DNA from: Serpula lacrymans var. lacrymans S7.9
Lineage: Eukaryota > Basidiomycota > Agaricomycetes > Boletales > Serpulaceae
Direction: 5' to 3'
Length of the DNA stretch: 64,000 bases
Assembly (NCBI RefSeq): GCF_000218685.1
Contig: NW_006763302.1
Location: forward strand, 788,868-852,867
Both the position numbers and the translations under genes were made by a program. Within the stretch, counting starts at the first letter, position 1; the number at the start of each line of letters is the position of its first letter. Below are positions 52,227 through 63,960 of the stretch, piece after piece. The notes below the pieces were generated by a model. That model worked only from the letters and a program-made list of their open reading frames with translations, was not told the DNA's origin and did no database searches.

Positions 52227-55200
52227 GTCACTTGGGTACCTTAGCTCCTGGCAAAAATGAAGTAAACCACAACAAAGTGGCCCCTGCTCCGGGGTGTTGC
52301 ACGAGCAATAACGGAATGACGGGGATGGCTCCCCAATTTGTAAATAAGTTTTTAAATTTGTTATCAGAAGTATGTACTTGTATAAAGAAATGTAACTGTA
52401 ATATTTATGATACTACCACTGCACCAGCGTCTCCCTTGGAGCGTGGCCCCGGCGAGACAAACACTAGGGTGCTTGATTCTGGTAAAACAAAAATAGAAAA
52501 ACATGTGTCATTCAAGATCTCTTCTTCTTCTTCTTCGGAGCCACCCTTTCCCGAAATCCCAAGGCGTGTGTTGATGCGCACGTATTTATTCCAAAAGGAG
52601 ATCCGTTTAGACGTTGGCGTGGAAAACCTTGCCAGGGGCAAAGTACACTCAACGAGCGCACTGCTTGATTCAGGCGCTAACGGGATCTTCATAGATCAGG
52701 TCTGGGCGGAGCAAATTGGACTCCCCCTTGTAAAATTAGAAACATCTATTCCCGTCTATAACGTTGACGGTACGCTTAACGCAGGTGGCTGTATTACACA
52801 CAAATGTTCTTTTGTGGTCGAATACCAAGGACACAGAGAACGAGTCACTGCCGAGGCTACCCAACTAGGGAAGATTAATTTAATCTTAGGCTGGACCTGG
52901 CTATTTAAACACAATCCTGAGATCAACTGGCAGACAGGGGTTGTCACATTGTCACGTTGTCCCCAGGAATGTGTAAACTTGGGTAAACCGAATCATGTCC
53001 GTCACAATGAGCGTCTCGAAAAGTTAAACGCTAGTCACATTTACGAGCTCAGATCTTTAGAAAAGATCGACGATGACGATGATGAGGTAAAACCTGAGGA
53101 AGAGATTAAGAGGCTGGTACCTCCCGAGTACCACGACTTCTGGAAAGTCTTTTTGAAACACAAATCAGAGCGCTTCCCAGAGGCTAAGCCTTGGGACCAT
53201 GCTATAGATTTGAAAGACACCTTCAAACCAAGGAAGGGACACATGATACCGCTCTCTGCTCCCGAAAGAGACGAGGTATCTAGTTTCATAGACGAACAAC
53301 TTAGGAAGGGTTACATCAGACCTTCCAAAAGTCCTATGACGTCCCCGGTGTTCTTCATTCCTAAAAAGGATGGTAAAAAGCGAATGATTATGGACTATCG
53401 TTACGTAAATGAGCACACGGTTAAAAATGCGTATCCTCTGCCTTTGATTAGTCAGCTAGTGGACAAATTGGCTGGCGCCAAAATCCTGACAAAGATGGAT
53501 CTCAGATGGGGGTACAACAATGTATGAATCAAAGAGGAAGATGCTTGGAAGGCCACATTCACGTGCCACCGAGGATCTTTCGAACCCCTTGTTATGTTCT
53601 TTGGGTTGACCAATTCACCGGCGACCTTCCAGAGCATGATGAACGAGATCTTTGCGGATATGGAAAACTGTGTCGTCATTTACATTGACGATTTATTAAT
53701 ATTTACAAAGTTGGACGATGAGGCTGAGCATGACAGGATCGTGCAAGAAGTCCTTCGACGCTTACAGGAACGGGACTTATTCGTTAAACCCGAAAAATGT
53801 AATTTTAAAGTGAAGGAAGTAGACTTCCTCGGTATGATCATAGGCCAGAACGGAATCAGGATGAACCCTGAGAAAGTTCAAGCTATTTTGGGATGGCCAG
53901 AACCTACTCGCGTCAAAGGAGTTAGGGCCTTCCTAGGCTTAGGTAATTTCTACTGAAGGTTTATTGAAGACTTCGCAAAAATCACGAGACCGTTGAACGA
54001 TCTCACCAAAAAGGACCTTGTTTGGCATTGGGGCGCCAAAGAACAGGAAGCTTTTGATAAGCTTAAACAGGCATTTACAACAGCGCCCATATTGGCATTC
54101 CCTGAATTAGACAAAGAGTTCCGGCTAGAAACCGACTCTTCTGACTTCGCCACTGGGGCTGTTCTATCAATCAAATGCCCTGATGATCTTTGGAGGCCTT
54201 GTGCCTATTTATCGCATAGTTTGTCGCCTACAGAGCGCAACTATCAAATATACGACAAAGAGATGCTGGCTATCATTAGAGCTTTAGAGCACTGGCGGCA
54301 CTACTTAGAAGGTGCTAGGCACCAATTCGAAATTTGGACCGATCATAAGAACCTAGAGTACTTCATGACGGCCCGAGACCTGAACCGGAGACAAGCCCGC
54401 TACGCGGTGTACTTGTCAAGGTTCAATTATAAATTAATTCATAAGCCAGGAAGCTCAATGGGGAAAGCGGATGCTTTATCTAGAAGAGAGGATCATGCCA
54501 ACGGCATTGAAGATGACAACAAAGGTGTCACCCTGATAGATCAATCAAGGGTTGCCAATGTTAGAATCGGGCAAGATTCCGCTCTCCTGGAAGTCTTCAG
54601 GAAAGACATCTCCCCAGAGGAAAAGGCGCGCCTTGACGGCAATGAAAACTATTTATGGAAAGACGAGCTCTTTCATTTCAAAAACAAAATCTATGTGCCT
54701 GAGTCCGCAAGGATCAAGGCAATAGATAGACATCATGACACTCCAGTGGCTGGGCACCCTGGATGGCAACGAACGATGGAGTTGATCTCCAGAAACTACA
54801 TGTGGCCGGGCATGGTCAAAGACGTACAGGAATACGTAAAATCCTGTCTGAGATGCGCCGTGGCCAAGAATTCCCATCAACCGCCGGCGGGTAAACTCAT
54901 GCCGAACCCGATACCAGCTGGCCCCTGGCAGGATATATTGGTGGACTTCACGACGGATCTGCCCGAGTCAAACGGGTACGATTCAGTAATGGTGGTAGTA
55001 GACCGCTTCTCCAAAGAAGTGGTATTCATACCCACCAACAAAACCATCACCGCCGCCGGTACGGCAGACCTATTTAATGATTTCGTATGGTCCATCCATG
55101 GGTTACCAGAAACGGTAATCTCCGATAGAGGACCGCAATTCGCTAGCGAGTTTACGAAAGAATTGTGCCGGATGCTGGGCATCAAACCTAAATTATCCAC

Positions 55201-56092
55201 GGCGTTCCATCCGCAAACCGATGGACAAACGGAGAGACTCAACCAGGAGTTGAAACAGTATCTCCGGATATTTATTAACGACAGACAGACAGATTGGGCC
55301 AAGTGGCTAAAAATAGCCCAGTTCTCTTATAATATTAAACAGTCGTCGGCTACAGGAAAGGCACCATTCGAGGTTACTAGATCGTACCTCCCCAGAATGG
55401 GTGTAGAACCTGGCAAAAGCAAAAACGAGGCTGCTGGGAGCATGGTCAAAGACATGAAGTCTGTCTTAGACAAAATGCACAAGGCGCTATTCAAAACTGC
55501 AGAGCAGATGAAAGACAAGGCAGAACGTAGACACTCTAAGGCCCCTAATTACAAGGTCGGTGACCTGGTCTGGTTAGATACTGACCACTTAAAATTAAAA
55601 GATTGGCAGTCTAGAAAACTGACTGAGAAGTGGATTGGGCCTTACCAGATTAAGGAAGTCAAACCCAATGCAGTGGAGCTGGAACTCCCAAAACGAATGA
55701 GGGTAGTACCCACAGTCAATATTAGCTGTGTGAAACCCTGCAACGGGCCGCTGCCAGGACAGCGCGTAGACCGGCCCAGACCGGTTGTAGTTACCCAGGA
55801 AGGTGAAGAAAAATTTGAAGTTGAACGGGTGGTGGATGCATGCTTGAAGCGTGGAAAATTAGAGTTCCTAGTCCTGTGGAAGGGCTATGGAAACAAGGAC
55901 AGAACATGGGAACCAAAAGCCTATCTGGACAATTCCCGCAATGCTGTTCAAGAATTTTATTCTAAAAATCCCTCGGCTCCTAGGAAGCTTAGAGGCATGG
56001 ATTCAACCCTTTTTTATTCCCTTTTTCAAACTATGCCCGAAAATTTAACTACTACCTCCGGTACTTGGTCTCTCCTGGAAGTCAAGCCTTAG
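52205..56092 (+). pseudogene. Pol of the Ty3/gypsy element (PR-RT-RNaseH-IN-chromodomain), two stops
   Basis: Read in one frame from the slippery site to TAG at 56090-56092. Protease: [67 protein letters not shown]. RNase H: ETDSSDFATGAVL, YDKEMLAIIRALEHWRHYLE, WTDHKNLEYF. Integrase: zinc HHCC (DRHHDTPVAGHPGWQRTMEL ... CLRCAVAK), D,D,E core (ILVDFTTDLP; ISDRGPQFASEF; HPQTDGQTERLNQELKQYL). C-terminal chromodomain: FEVERVVDACLKRGKLEFLV, LWKGYGNKDRTWEPKAYLDN, which places it among chromoviruses that target marked chromatin. Breaks: TGA at 53525-53527 (Arg expected before IKEEDAW) and TGA at 53954-53956 (Arg expected in NFYRRFI). Both fit C-to-T change in a CGA codon. Confidence 0.9.
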
Positions 56093-56103
56093 AAGGAGGG
56101 TAG

Positions 56104-56518
56104 TGTTATGATACACAATTTTTGGACCTTTAAAATTCATTCTCCATTTTAACTTTCTTTTATACTTTTCACACACTGTGCCATGCAGCACTTTCCATTT
56201 TGTTCAAACTCCTCTTTCTCGTGCTGCACTGCCTTTTCTTTATTCTTAGCTACAAATCTCTCATGTAGTGGAGCTGGTCACATGGGCTGCACCCTATAAC
56301 ATCATCAGCCACTGCCTTTATCAACTATATACTATACATGTACAAATAGTCTGTAGTAGTATAAATGCCCTAATAGATCAAGGAGACTCCTCAGTGAGTC
56401 CTCCTGTTGTTTACCCACAACAAAACTTGGTCATATCATAAGGGGTATCCACTCCCATTCACTTCACTCTTGCTTGTCTAAATTGTGTGCCAGAGTATAC
56501 AAACTCTTGGTTGTGACA
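56104..56518 (+). repeat. Right LTR (subtype B)
   Basis: 415 bp starting TGTTATGATACACAAT and ending GGTTGTGACA, directly after a purine-rich tract. Its 5' part is practically identical to the reverse complement of 56845-57166. Confidence 0.8.
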
Positions 56519-56625
56519 CTACACAAAGTCAATTAAGCTGGCCAAAGAAGAACACTGGAGGGAATATCTTGAAACAGTAGATGCTAACAATCAGATCCAC
56601 AGATATATTCCAGACTCCTCGTCTG
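56519..56625 (+). pseudogene. LINE fragment (endonuclease-RT linker region)
   Basis: Reads KSIKLAKEEHWREYLETVDA then NNQIHRYI, the AKxxHWxxxLE stretch that follows the linker helix in Tad/jockey-type fungal LINE polyproteins. When the 5-bp CTACA at its start is merged with CTACG on the far side of the gap, the frame joins NTY directly to AKSIKLAK of the minus-strand LINE at 57167 and beyond. Confidence 0.65.
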
Positions 56626-57166
56626 TGTTACAACCAAAGTTTTATACTCTGGTGCACAACTCAGACAAAGCTATAAGGATTTGAGTGGGAGTGGTTACCC
56701 TTTATAAGAAAAACCGAAAAAAGCCCATCGGATCTCTTCTAGTCNNNNNNNNNNNNNNNNNNNNNNNNNNNNNNNNNNNNNNNNNNNNNNNNNNNNNNNN
56801 NNNNNNNNNNNNNNNNNNNNNNNNNNNNNNNNNNNNNNNNNNNNGGTTAGTTGTGGGTAAACAACAGGAGGACTCACTGAGGAGTCTCCTTGATCTATTA
56901 GGGCATTTATACTACTACAGACTATTTGTACATGTATAGTATATAGTTGATAAAGGCAGTGGCTGATGATGTTATAGGGTGCAGCCCATGTGACCAGCTC
57001 CACTACATGAGAGATTTGTAGCTAAGAATAAAGAAAAGGCAGTGCAGCACGAGAAAGAGGAGTTTGAACAAAATGGAAAGTGCTGCATGGCACAGTGTGT
57101 GAAAAGTATAAAAGAAAGTTAAAATGGAGAATGAATTTTAAAGGTCCAAAAATTGTGTATCATAAC
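56626..57166 (-). repeat. Inverted LTR containing the assembly gap
   Basis: On the minus strand 57166-56845 begins TGTTATGATACACAAT and matches LTR subtype B base for base as far as I compared. 56626-56744 looks like an LTR 3' end (TTTGGTTGTAACA read on minus) but is diverged, and the last ~40 bp before the gap do not look like LTR. The two sides therefore seem to come from different copies joined across the Ns. Confidence 0.7.
56745..56844. other. Assembly gap (100 N)
   Basis: Exactly 100 unknown bases, the conventional filler for a gap of unknown length, located inside LTR sequence. Confidence 0.98.
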
Positions 57167-59663
57167 ACGTAGGTGTTGCATTTGTATCTGTATTGTTTGT
57201 GAATTGGGTCTTTGCAGTGGTCCCTCCACCTGTGGGCCTTACGTGCTAGTCTCTTCAGGTTAGTTTTCATCTTGTCTAGGTCCTTTATCCACCAGTGTTT
57301 CATGAACAGGGATGGTTTGGTGAGGGGTACACAAGCATTGACTGTTCTGTTGATTGCACTGGTTAGATGATCATACACCTCCTGGAATTCCTCTTTGTTC
57401 TCTGGTTCACGAGGGGCTGGGATATGATTCACTTCAGTTTGTAGGGTCTCCCTGGATTTTTTCCAGTTGACCGCCCTCTGTAAATATTTATATCTGCCAA
57501 ATTTAATCTAATAAAAAATTGCTCTTACAGTTTTGTTCCCCTTGTCAAAAGGATCATTTTGGTAAGACAAGATTAAAATCAGATTTTTTCTTAAGGGGTG
57601 GGAATATTGCACAAAACAGGTGATGGCTAAGTGAAGAGCACCATAGGTCAATCATACTGAGGATGGGAAAATGATCAGTTTTGACTGGGCGAAGATGTGG
57701 GACAACTGCACATTTGATGAAGGAGTTGATTAAGTCTGTGCTGACAAAAACATAATCTGGGCGGGTGTAGTTCTTGGTATTGCATGCTTCTAGGTGTGAT
57801 TCTTGCTGCATGTGGTACAAGTGTGGGTAGAAAGTAGTCTATGTAGTCAGCAAAGAAATAATTTGGCACTGAGGGGATTAGAACGAGCGGGTGGTGGCAG
57901 GGTGGTTTTGCCCATGCAAAGGGTCTCATCAGGGGGTTTAACCGCTACCCCAACCACCCGACATGAGTGTGACTAACTACCCTCCTTTGATACAATTGTC
58001 TACTGGAGTCCGGACTTGATGCCATGACCAATATAGGTACACTATCTCTTTTTGTTTCTGGCTGTGCATCCTACAACCATTTGGCCAAGAATGGGGCTCT
58101 CTCCCACACCAGGACTTTCTCCATTGGGCACTCTGTGCATAGTTCTATCACATGACGTGATGCACATGACAAGGATCCTTTTTGATGCCATGAGACAGTA
58201 GCTCTTCTCCTAAGATAGGAGCAACAAATATCCCTATTTCTGTTGCTGACAAAGTCATAGAGTGGGGATGTGTCTGGGAAGGGCCATCAACATGCTGTAG
58301 TTTGCTAGGAGGTGAACAAGTGGATCCGCTGCGTTCGGCTGGGTGTAAGGACCATTTCATTATTTTCTTATCTTCGCTATGTCTTGGTTCTCGAACACTT
58401 TTCCCATTACGCCTCTGGCTCTAGGGCTAGAGGTATCGTTTGCCGTTCTATTTCTCATAGCCCTCACAGGCTTTCTTAACCATCGCTACCATTTTATATC
58501 ACAGATCAGAGACTGGGTATCGCTCCCAGCCAGCCAGCACACTGGGTAGGGACTGGTAGTAGGCATCTCGCCAACCAGCTCCAAGCCCCAGTAAAGCCTG
58601 GTTATACTAATAAACGCCTTATTCAGGATCGTACCTCATCATGAGGATACGGTTCCTGAACACGCGTGACAATCCTCTATTATTAGTACAAGTCTCTCAC
58701 CTGCTGATTAATCAAGTTAAAAGTCGTACAATAGTTACTCCCCTTTTTCTTATTGGTCGATTAATTCCTCAGACCACTTTTCGTATATTCTCCTTTCGGT
58801 CTGAGGAACAAACAGTTCACTATATAAAGCCTTACCTATTCATGTATGGCTCTTCAGTTTTCTATTACTGAATTTACCCGCTTTACTCTTCAACAAAAAC
58901 CATTGAAGCTTACCTCTCAAAGTCCTCTACTCGCTATATTTACTAGCCTCTGTCGACCTCAAGCTCATTGAACCCTTTACTCCCTGCAAGTGCAGAAGGA
59001 GACAGGTTTCGTTTTTGTTATAGTTTATTGTTGCCTCACACTGGGCTGGGGTGAGGAGATGTCTGTTTGTAGGGTCTTCCCACATCAGGTGATGGCGGTT
59101 GAAGTCGCCCAGCCATACCATTTTGCAAGAGGGGTTGAGTTCTGGGTCTTCATCATTCCTAGGCTCTCTGTCGCAGTTTGCTTGCTCCAGGATTAGGCGA
59201 TTATCTAGGGCAAAAAGTGCATTAGTGTGCTTGCAGTGGTTATATACATTATACAGGTGTATCATGCCGGAGGTTCCTTCTATCTTAATAGCAGTGATGT
59301 CTGGGCTGTCAAGGGTGACCGCCCTCCAGTTGTTCTTTGAGAGAGCTTTGTTTATGAGTATAACTGAGCAAGTGTCAGAGGGTTTGGTGAAATGAGTGGA
59401 AGGGTATACAACCGTCCCACTTGCTGTTTGCGGTGGTTACATTGACGAAATTAATGTGGGGTTCCTGTATAGTGATAATGTTGTAGTCCAAAGGATTGGC
59501 TGAGCAAAGGAGGTTGCTCTGTCCTGTGAGGGATTTGTTGATATTTTGCTGCCATGTTACCGTTTTGGGGCCAACATTTGTTCATGTGAACGAGGATGGG
59601 GAACGGTGTCTTGTTGATAAAGTGTTTGATATGGGATAGCTACCAAAGCTTCTTTATCCTAGG
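57167..59663 (-). pseudogene. Tad-like LINE, endonuclease domain and linker, broken
   Basis: Minus-strand remnants in the expected order. At 59.66-59.43 kb: NINKSLTGQSNLL then DYNIITIQEPHINFVNVTTA (start of apurinic-type endonuclease). At 59.27-59.0 kb: KMVWLGDFNRHHLMWEDPTN (GDFN catalytic motif). At 57.82-57.65 kb: ACNTKNYTRPDYVFVSTDLI then VKTDHFPILS (S/T-D-H motif). At 57.43-57.17 kb: KHWWIKDLDKMKTNLKRLAR and the RYKCNTY segment. Stops, frame shifts and a foreign block of about 1.1 kb (57.86-58.99 kb) interrupt it. The RT part is missing here; its continuation lies at 56519-56625 in opposite orientation. Confidence 0.7.
58344..58988 (+). repeat. LTR-like sequence inside the LINE
   Basis: Starts TGTAAGGACC and ends CCCTGCA with TG...CA borders. 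It has a TATA-type stretch (CTATATAAAG at about 58820) followed by CT-rich sequence, as in LTR promoters. No matching 5-bp flanks were found and no second copy lies in the window, so it is a tentative solo LTR. Confidence 0.4.
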
Positions 59664-59668
59664 GTTAC

Positions 59669-60083
59669 TGTTACGATACACAATTTTTGGACCTTTAATT
59701 TTCATTCTCCTCTTTAACCTTTTTCTGTAGTTTTCACACATTGTGCTATGCAGCACTTTCCCTTTTGTTTAAACTCCTCTTTCTCATGCTGCACTGCCTT
59801 CCTTCTTATTTTTAGCTACAAATATCTCACGCAGTGAAGCTGGTCACACGGGCTACACCCATAACATCATCAGCCACTGCCTTCATCAACTGTATAGTAC
59901 ATATGTACAAACAAACCTGTAGTAGTATATATACCCCAATAGATCAAGGAGAGTCCTCAGCAAGTCCTCCTGTTGTATACCCACAACTAACTCGGTCCTA
60001 CCTAAGGGGTAACCACTCCCTCATCACTACCTTTATAGTTTGTCTTAGTTGTGCGCTAGAGTAACTAACTCTTGGTTGTTACA
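59669..60083 (+). repeat. Solo LTR with target-site duplication GTTAC
   Basis: 415 bp, TGTTACGATACACAAT to CTCTTGGTTGTTACA, clearly the same family as the LTRs at 50257 and 56104. It is flanked by GTTAC on the left (59664-59668) and on the right (60084-60088). No internal region is attached, so it was left after LTR-LTR recombination. Confidence 0.85.
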
Positions 60084-60088
60084 GTTAC

Positions 60089-62721
60089 TGGAAGTTTACA
60101 ACCTAAGCTGGACAATGGGTAATAACCTAGTTCATTTGTGGGGTGAAAGTTAATTATCCCTTTTGTTGTGAGTATGTCAATAGTCCTCGTGCTCTGGAAG
60201 GCTAATATGACAATGGTAGATATGTCCTTGGTGATATAAAGGACAGGTGGTAATATGTGAATAGAAGTGTGAGGGTATGTGTGAGTTTGAAGTGTTACAT
60301 GACTAGCTTCAAGATATAGCCAACACTAGGTGTGACAATGATAGTCCTCACTTGTTGAGAGACTAATAGAATAAAGATAATAGTGCCCTACACTTGATAA
60401 AGGACAAACTATGATACACTGAGGGTCAATAGAAGGGTGAAGCAATGCTTGACTATGCTTCAGTGACTGACTGCAGATGAGCTTACACCAGATCAATAGA
60501 TGACTGATATAAGTTTGAGATGAACTATAGAATACTAGAGCTACTGGTGGCAAATAATAAACAATTCAGACTGTAATCACACTTGGACTACTGTTATCTG
60601 TGACAGACATGACTTAATGACTAAGCTTCCTAAGGTGGGCAATACCTCTTGTAAGTAAAAGTTTTTATTTTTATTAGGTGGAAAGTTGGCCTTCTTATAT
60701 ACCTTTTGGCTATAGGGGCTCCTTCCTAGTTGGTAATTACAAATGGTAGTACCAAAATATCTAATGGAAATTCAAAAGGCCAGAATCATCTATTAGGAAT
60801 CTAGATGATTCTAGAGTGGTCTGTTTGAGACTAAAAATAGAAAAGTAATTTGAAAATGTGGGGCAAAATATGACTCAGTCAGGCACAGTGTTCTATTTAT
60901 AAGAAACAAATGCCAATTCAGCCTTTCCACAGTAAAACAAGAATTTTGGAGAATATCCTTATTTGGAAGCCCTCCTAAAGTATCCAGACTGATAGGGGTG
61001 TGAAAGTATTACCTACTCCCCAAAAACCGGAGTGATTGGTGAAGTGGTTGTTGAGAAAAAGGCAGATTATGTCGTGGGAAATTCACATTCCCTTTTCAGA
61101 AACTGACCATGTGCAAGCCATGTGGTCAAATTTCAGTGTGGCTGACATTGGCTGACAGTAAGTGCGATACAAGCATTCTTGTTTGGCTCATATCTCCAGA
61201 ACTAGCAGCCATCAAAGTATAAAACTTTGTGACATAGTACTTTGGAATGTGTACTTTAAGATGAGGTACTTTTGGTGGGGTACAATATGTTGTGGAATGC
61301 CATGTCCATACATGAAACAATTTTCATATATGACAACGGTTCCTGGCGCTAACTGGGGGTGATGAGACAGCTTGAGAATGTGAGCAGGAGCTGGTTGATT
61401 CTGGGGCCTTGTCAGAGGATGGTTGGGATTAGGGTGCTCTGAAGTCTGGGGGCCTGCTCTATAGGTTTGTCACCCCATCATGTACCGCCATGATCATGAG
61501 GTTGCTTTGGCGGGACCATTGGTTATCCAATTGTCATTGTCTCCAGCTGTCAGGTAGCTGTGTTTGGGTCTTGGCGCCTTGTGTATGCATGCTATAACCT
61601 GGGTTGGTGTTCTCTGGTGCCCTACCATTTCCAACCTTGTTCTATCAGTTGCGCTTGACAGGCTTCCAGCCGTAACTTTGCTCAGGCTCCTGCAGTACGT
61701 CTACTTGACCCATGCCCTATGGGTTGTGGGGTCCAGGGATAATTTCCCAGGAGGCCGGTGTCGATGATGAGAACTGTTGTTAGAAAACCACACACAAAAA
61801 CAAACTAACACACAATCCTCCCAGATTCCACGGAACTTGTTTATGGGCTTTGCCTCCTAGAACAGTGGGTGCTCTGGTTGTTCGTGGGGTGGTATATATG
61901 AGGATCCTTCAAAGTAAAAACCAGTGATGTATGAGTGTGGGTTTTGAGGAGGAGGGATAGTTGAATTGATAGAAGATAGGGGCTTAGTGACGAGTATAGA
62001 TGAGCACTACCTTGCTAATTGTAGCACAAGGTAGGTTTGAGAACGACGAGGATGACGAGGTGATGAGGTTCCCAGTGATAGCAGGCTCCTGACACACAAA
62101 CTGTAGTGCTCAGAAGGACTCTAATCGAAAGGGATGACAATGACTTCAAAAATGGGAAGTGATGATGACAGCAGTTAACAGTGGTAGAAGTGGGAAGTGT
62201 TGTGACCACACTGGATCACAAGTAGCAGAGTAGTGAACTTGAGAGTAGAGAAGAAGTCTGGATTGGATTTCTTGTTTTTTTTTACAAGGTAAAATACAGG
62301 GGTTTATATAGTAAAAGAAAAGTAGGCTATGCACAGTATAGCTGTGCAAAAAGAATGAGAAAGAATATGAAGGAAGGAATGTATGCTGATGAATCCTGCG
62401 TAGGTAGTACAGGATAAGATTGTCAAAAAAAGGAAAAGAAAGGGATAGAACAATAAATGCTGTGAGTAATGTCACAGGTTTGTACAGCCATAAAGTAAAG
62501 TCCAATAGCAAAAAGAGAGCAGGAAAAGCATGATGTCATGGGAAGATGCAGTAAAAAAAAGGCAAGGCAAAACACTATCAGTATCAACACAGTTCCTTTA
62601 TTGTCAGTCAGGCATTCTAAAAAATATGTGTCCATAAAAATGATTCAAAAATCAAAAATAATTGCACTGTAAATGAATGTTCTGCTGGAAAAAAAAGAAA
62701 CTGGAGCCACCGGTCCACCAC
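60089..62721. other. Gene-poor, repeat-like region
   Basis: About 2.6 kb with no recognisable protein domain. Purine/pyrimidine-biased stretches and short open frames suggest decayed transposon sequence. I cannot assign it to a family. Confidence 0.4.
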
Positions 62722-63459
62722 CTAGTCCAAATCCGACAGTTCCATGGCCTTACCAATGGACTGGTTGTGTTGGACCACCTGGTCAAATGAGGGAGGGAGA
62801 GGAGTAGTTCCAATTTGGAACAAGTGAGTCCCAGGCAGCGTGTGATAGGTGTAGCTGTAGCGAAGACGATGGACAAAAGATAAGTGTACCCAAGTGAATG
62901 GGACAGCGATGAACATGGGCGACGCAAGGGGATGAACCTTCTCCAGCTCAAAAACTACCCACCCACGCTCCAACCAGGCAAGACGAGCGACCGATGCTTT
63001 GATAGTATATGATGGTAGATCGATGTCATGAAGAAGGACCTGTTGCCCTACTTGAACCGGCCGCCGGGGCTTTGCTGATATCAGCAGTGGCACGTGGTAG
63101 TCAACGGATTGGCGATGGAAGCGGATAGGAAGTGGTGACATCAGAAATGGTGGGGGTGCAAATAAGATGAGGAGGAGGAGGGTGGAGGTGACAAAAAAGT
63201 GGATTAGAATGGGGATCCAGAAACGACCGTCAGGTGAGAATAAAAAGGAGAGGAAGGGGCCCATGGTGGGGCTAGGCAAAGGAAGGGGAGTAAGGGAAAC
63301 GACAAAAGCAAGGGCGCAATGCAATGTGTAGCCAGTGGCGACGCGAAAATTTGCCAAAATGCCGAAACGCGGAAAGTACCAGATGGAAAAGCAAAGGTGA
63401 GCGTGACTGGATTGCCTAATAGAGGTGGTGCTAATCAGCCACAAGTTCAAAAAGGGCAA
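62722..63459 (-). CDS. Uncharacterised open frame, 245 codons
   Basis: Uninterrupted frame from ATG 63459 to a stop at 62722. The N-terminal half is hydrophobic with two possible membrane segments (around FLSFLFSPDGRFWIPILIHF and VTSTLLLLILFAPPPFL). The C-terminal half reads LISAKPRRPVQVGQQVLLHD and RLAWLERGWVVFELEKVHPL. No family recognised. It lies among transposon remnants and may be chance or element-derived. Length alone is the support. Confidence 0.3.
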   Translation of the reverse strand: MPFLNLWLISTTSIRQSSHAHLCFSIWYFPRFGILANFRVATGYTLHCALAFVVSLTPLPLPSPTMGPFLSFLFSPDGRFWIPILIHFFVTSTLLLLILFAPPPFLMSPLPIRFHRQSVDYHVPLLISAKPRRPVQVGQQVLLHDIDLPSYTIKASVARLAWLERGWVVFELEKVHPLASPMFIAVPFTWVHLSFVHRLRYSYTYHTLPGTHLFQIGTTPLPPSFDQVVQHNQSIGKAMELSDLD

Positions 63460-63539
63460 TATTAATTACTATTCCACGTGGCACTGTGCCTGTGTGGCGC
63501 AAAGGCGAGTCTTTTTGAATATTTGCTTCGTTATTGACA

Positions 63540-63960
63540 CCTGTCCATGCTACCAATCAACTTTGGTGCATGACACCGGGTTTTCTGTTGGGAAGAAGTG
63601 GTATAGGGCTTCTGCGTTGTGGGACTGGTGCTTTGCAAGGCATTCTAGGAATGCAGGGCATTATCTATCCCGCAATGTGTGACCTCTGTCTCAGCACCTG
63701 GCTGGCTCTTGCATGAGTTTCCACACTTGTGCTTTTTTACCCTCAATAATAAGTCCTTGTTGTATCACCTGGTTAGCGGCTGTTCGAGATGTGAAGGCAA
63801 AGATGGTGTGAGTAGTTCTTTGGTTGGAGGAGCAGTGACGGATGGGTTTAATCCATTGTGCTCTGGTTATGTTGCCGCTCTCTAGGCCACTTTTTGAGGC
63901 CGTCTCTGCTAGAGATGTAGGGGAATCAATATTGAACATGGTGGGGATGTTCTCTACCAC
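63540..63960 (-). pseudogene. LINE ORF1 (gag-like) remnant
   Basis: Minus strand reads ARAQWIKPIRHCSSNQRTTH, AANQVIQQGLIIEGKKAQVW then KLMQEPARC, the RNA-binding tail found before the zinc knuckles of Tad-like LINE ORF1. After a stop, GHTLRDR and CPAFLECLAKHQSHNAEALY and FFPTENP continue the knuckle and C-terminal pattern. The frame is broken in at least two places and its upstream part runs off the window. Confidence 0.55.

Larger units (their letters stand above)
50257..56518 (+). mobile_element. Ty3/gypsy chromovirus-type retrotransposon, chimeric and inactivated
   Basis: Order: LTR 50257-50642, leader, gag 51162-52226, pol (protease, RT, RNase H, integrase, chromodomain) to 56092, a purine-rich tract GAAGGAGGG before the right LTR 56104-56518. 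Both LTRs are of the TGTTA...ACA type but differ strongly, so they are not an original pair. The flanks (CTTGG and CTACA) do not form a target duplication. The right LTR is instead almost identical to the inverted LTR ending at 57166. Two in-frame TGA codons break pol. Confidence 0.8.
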
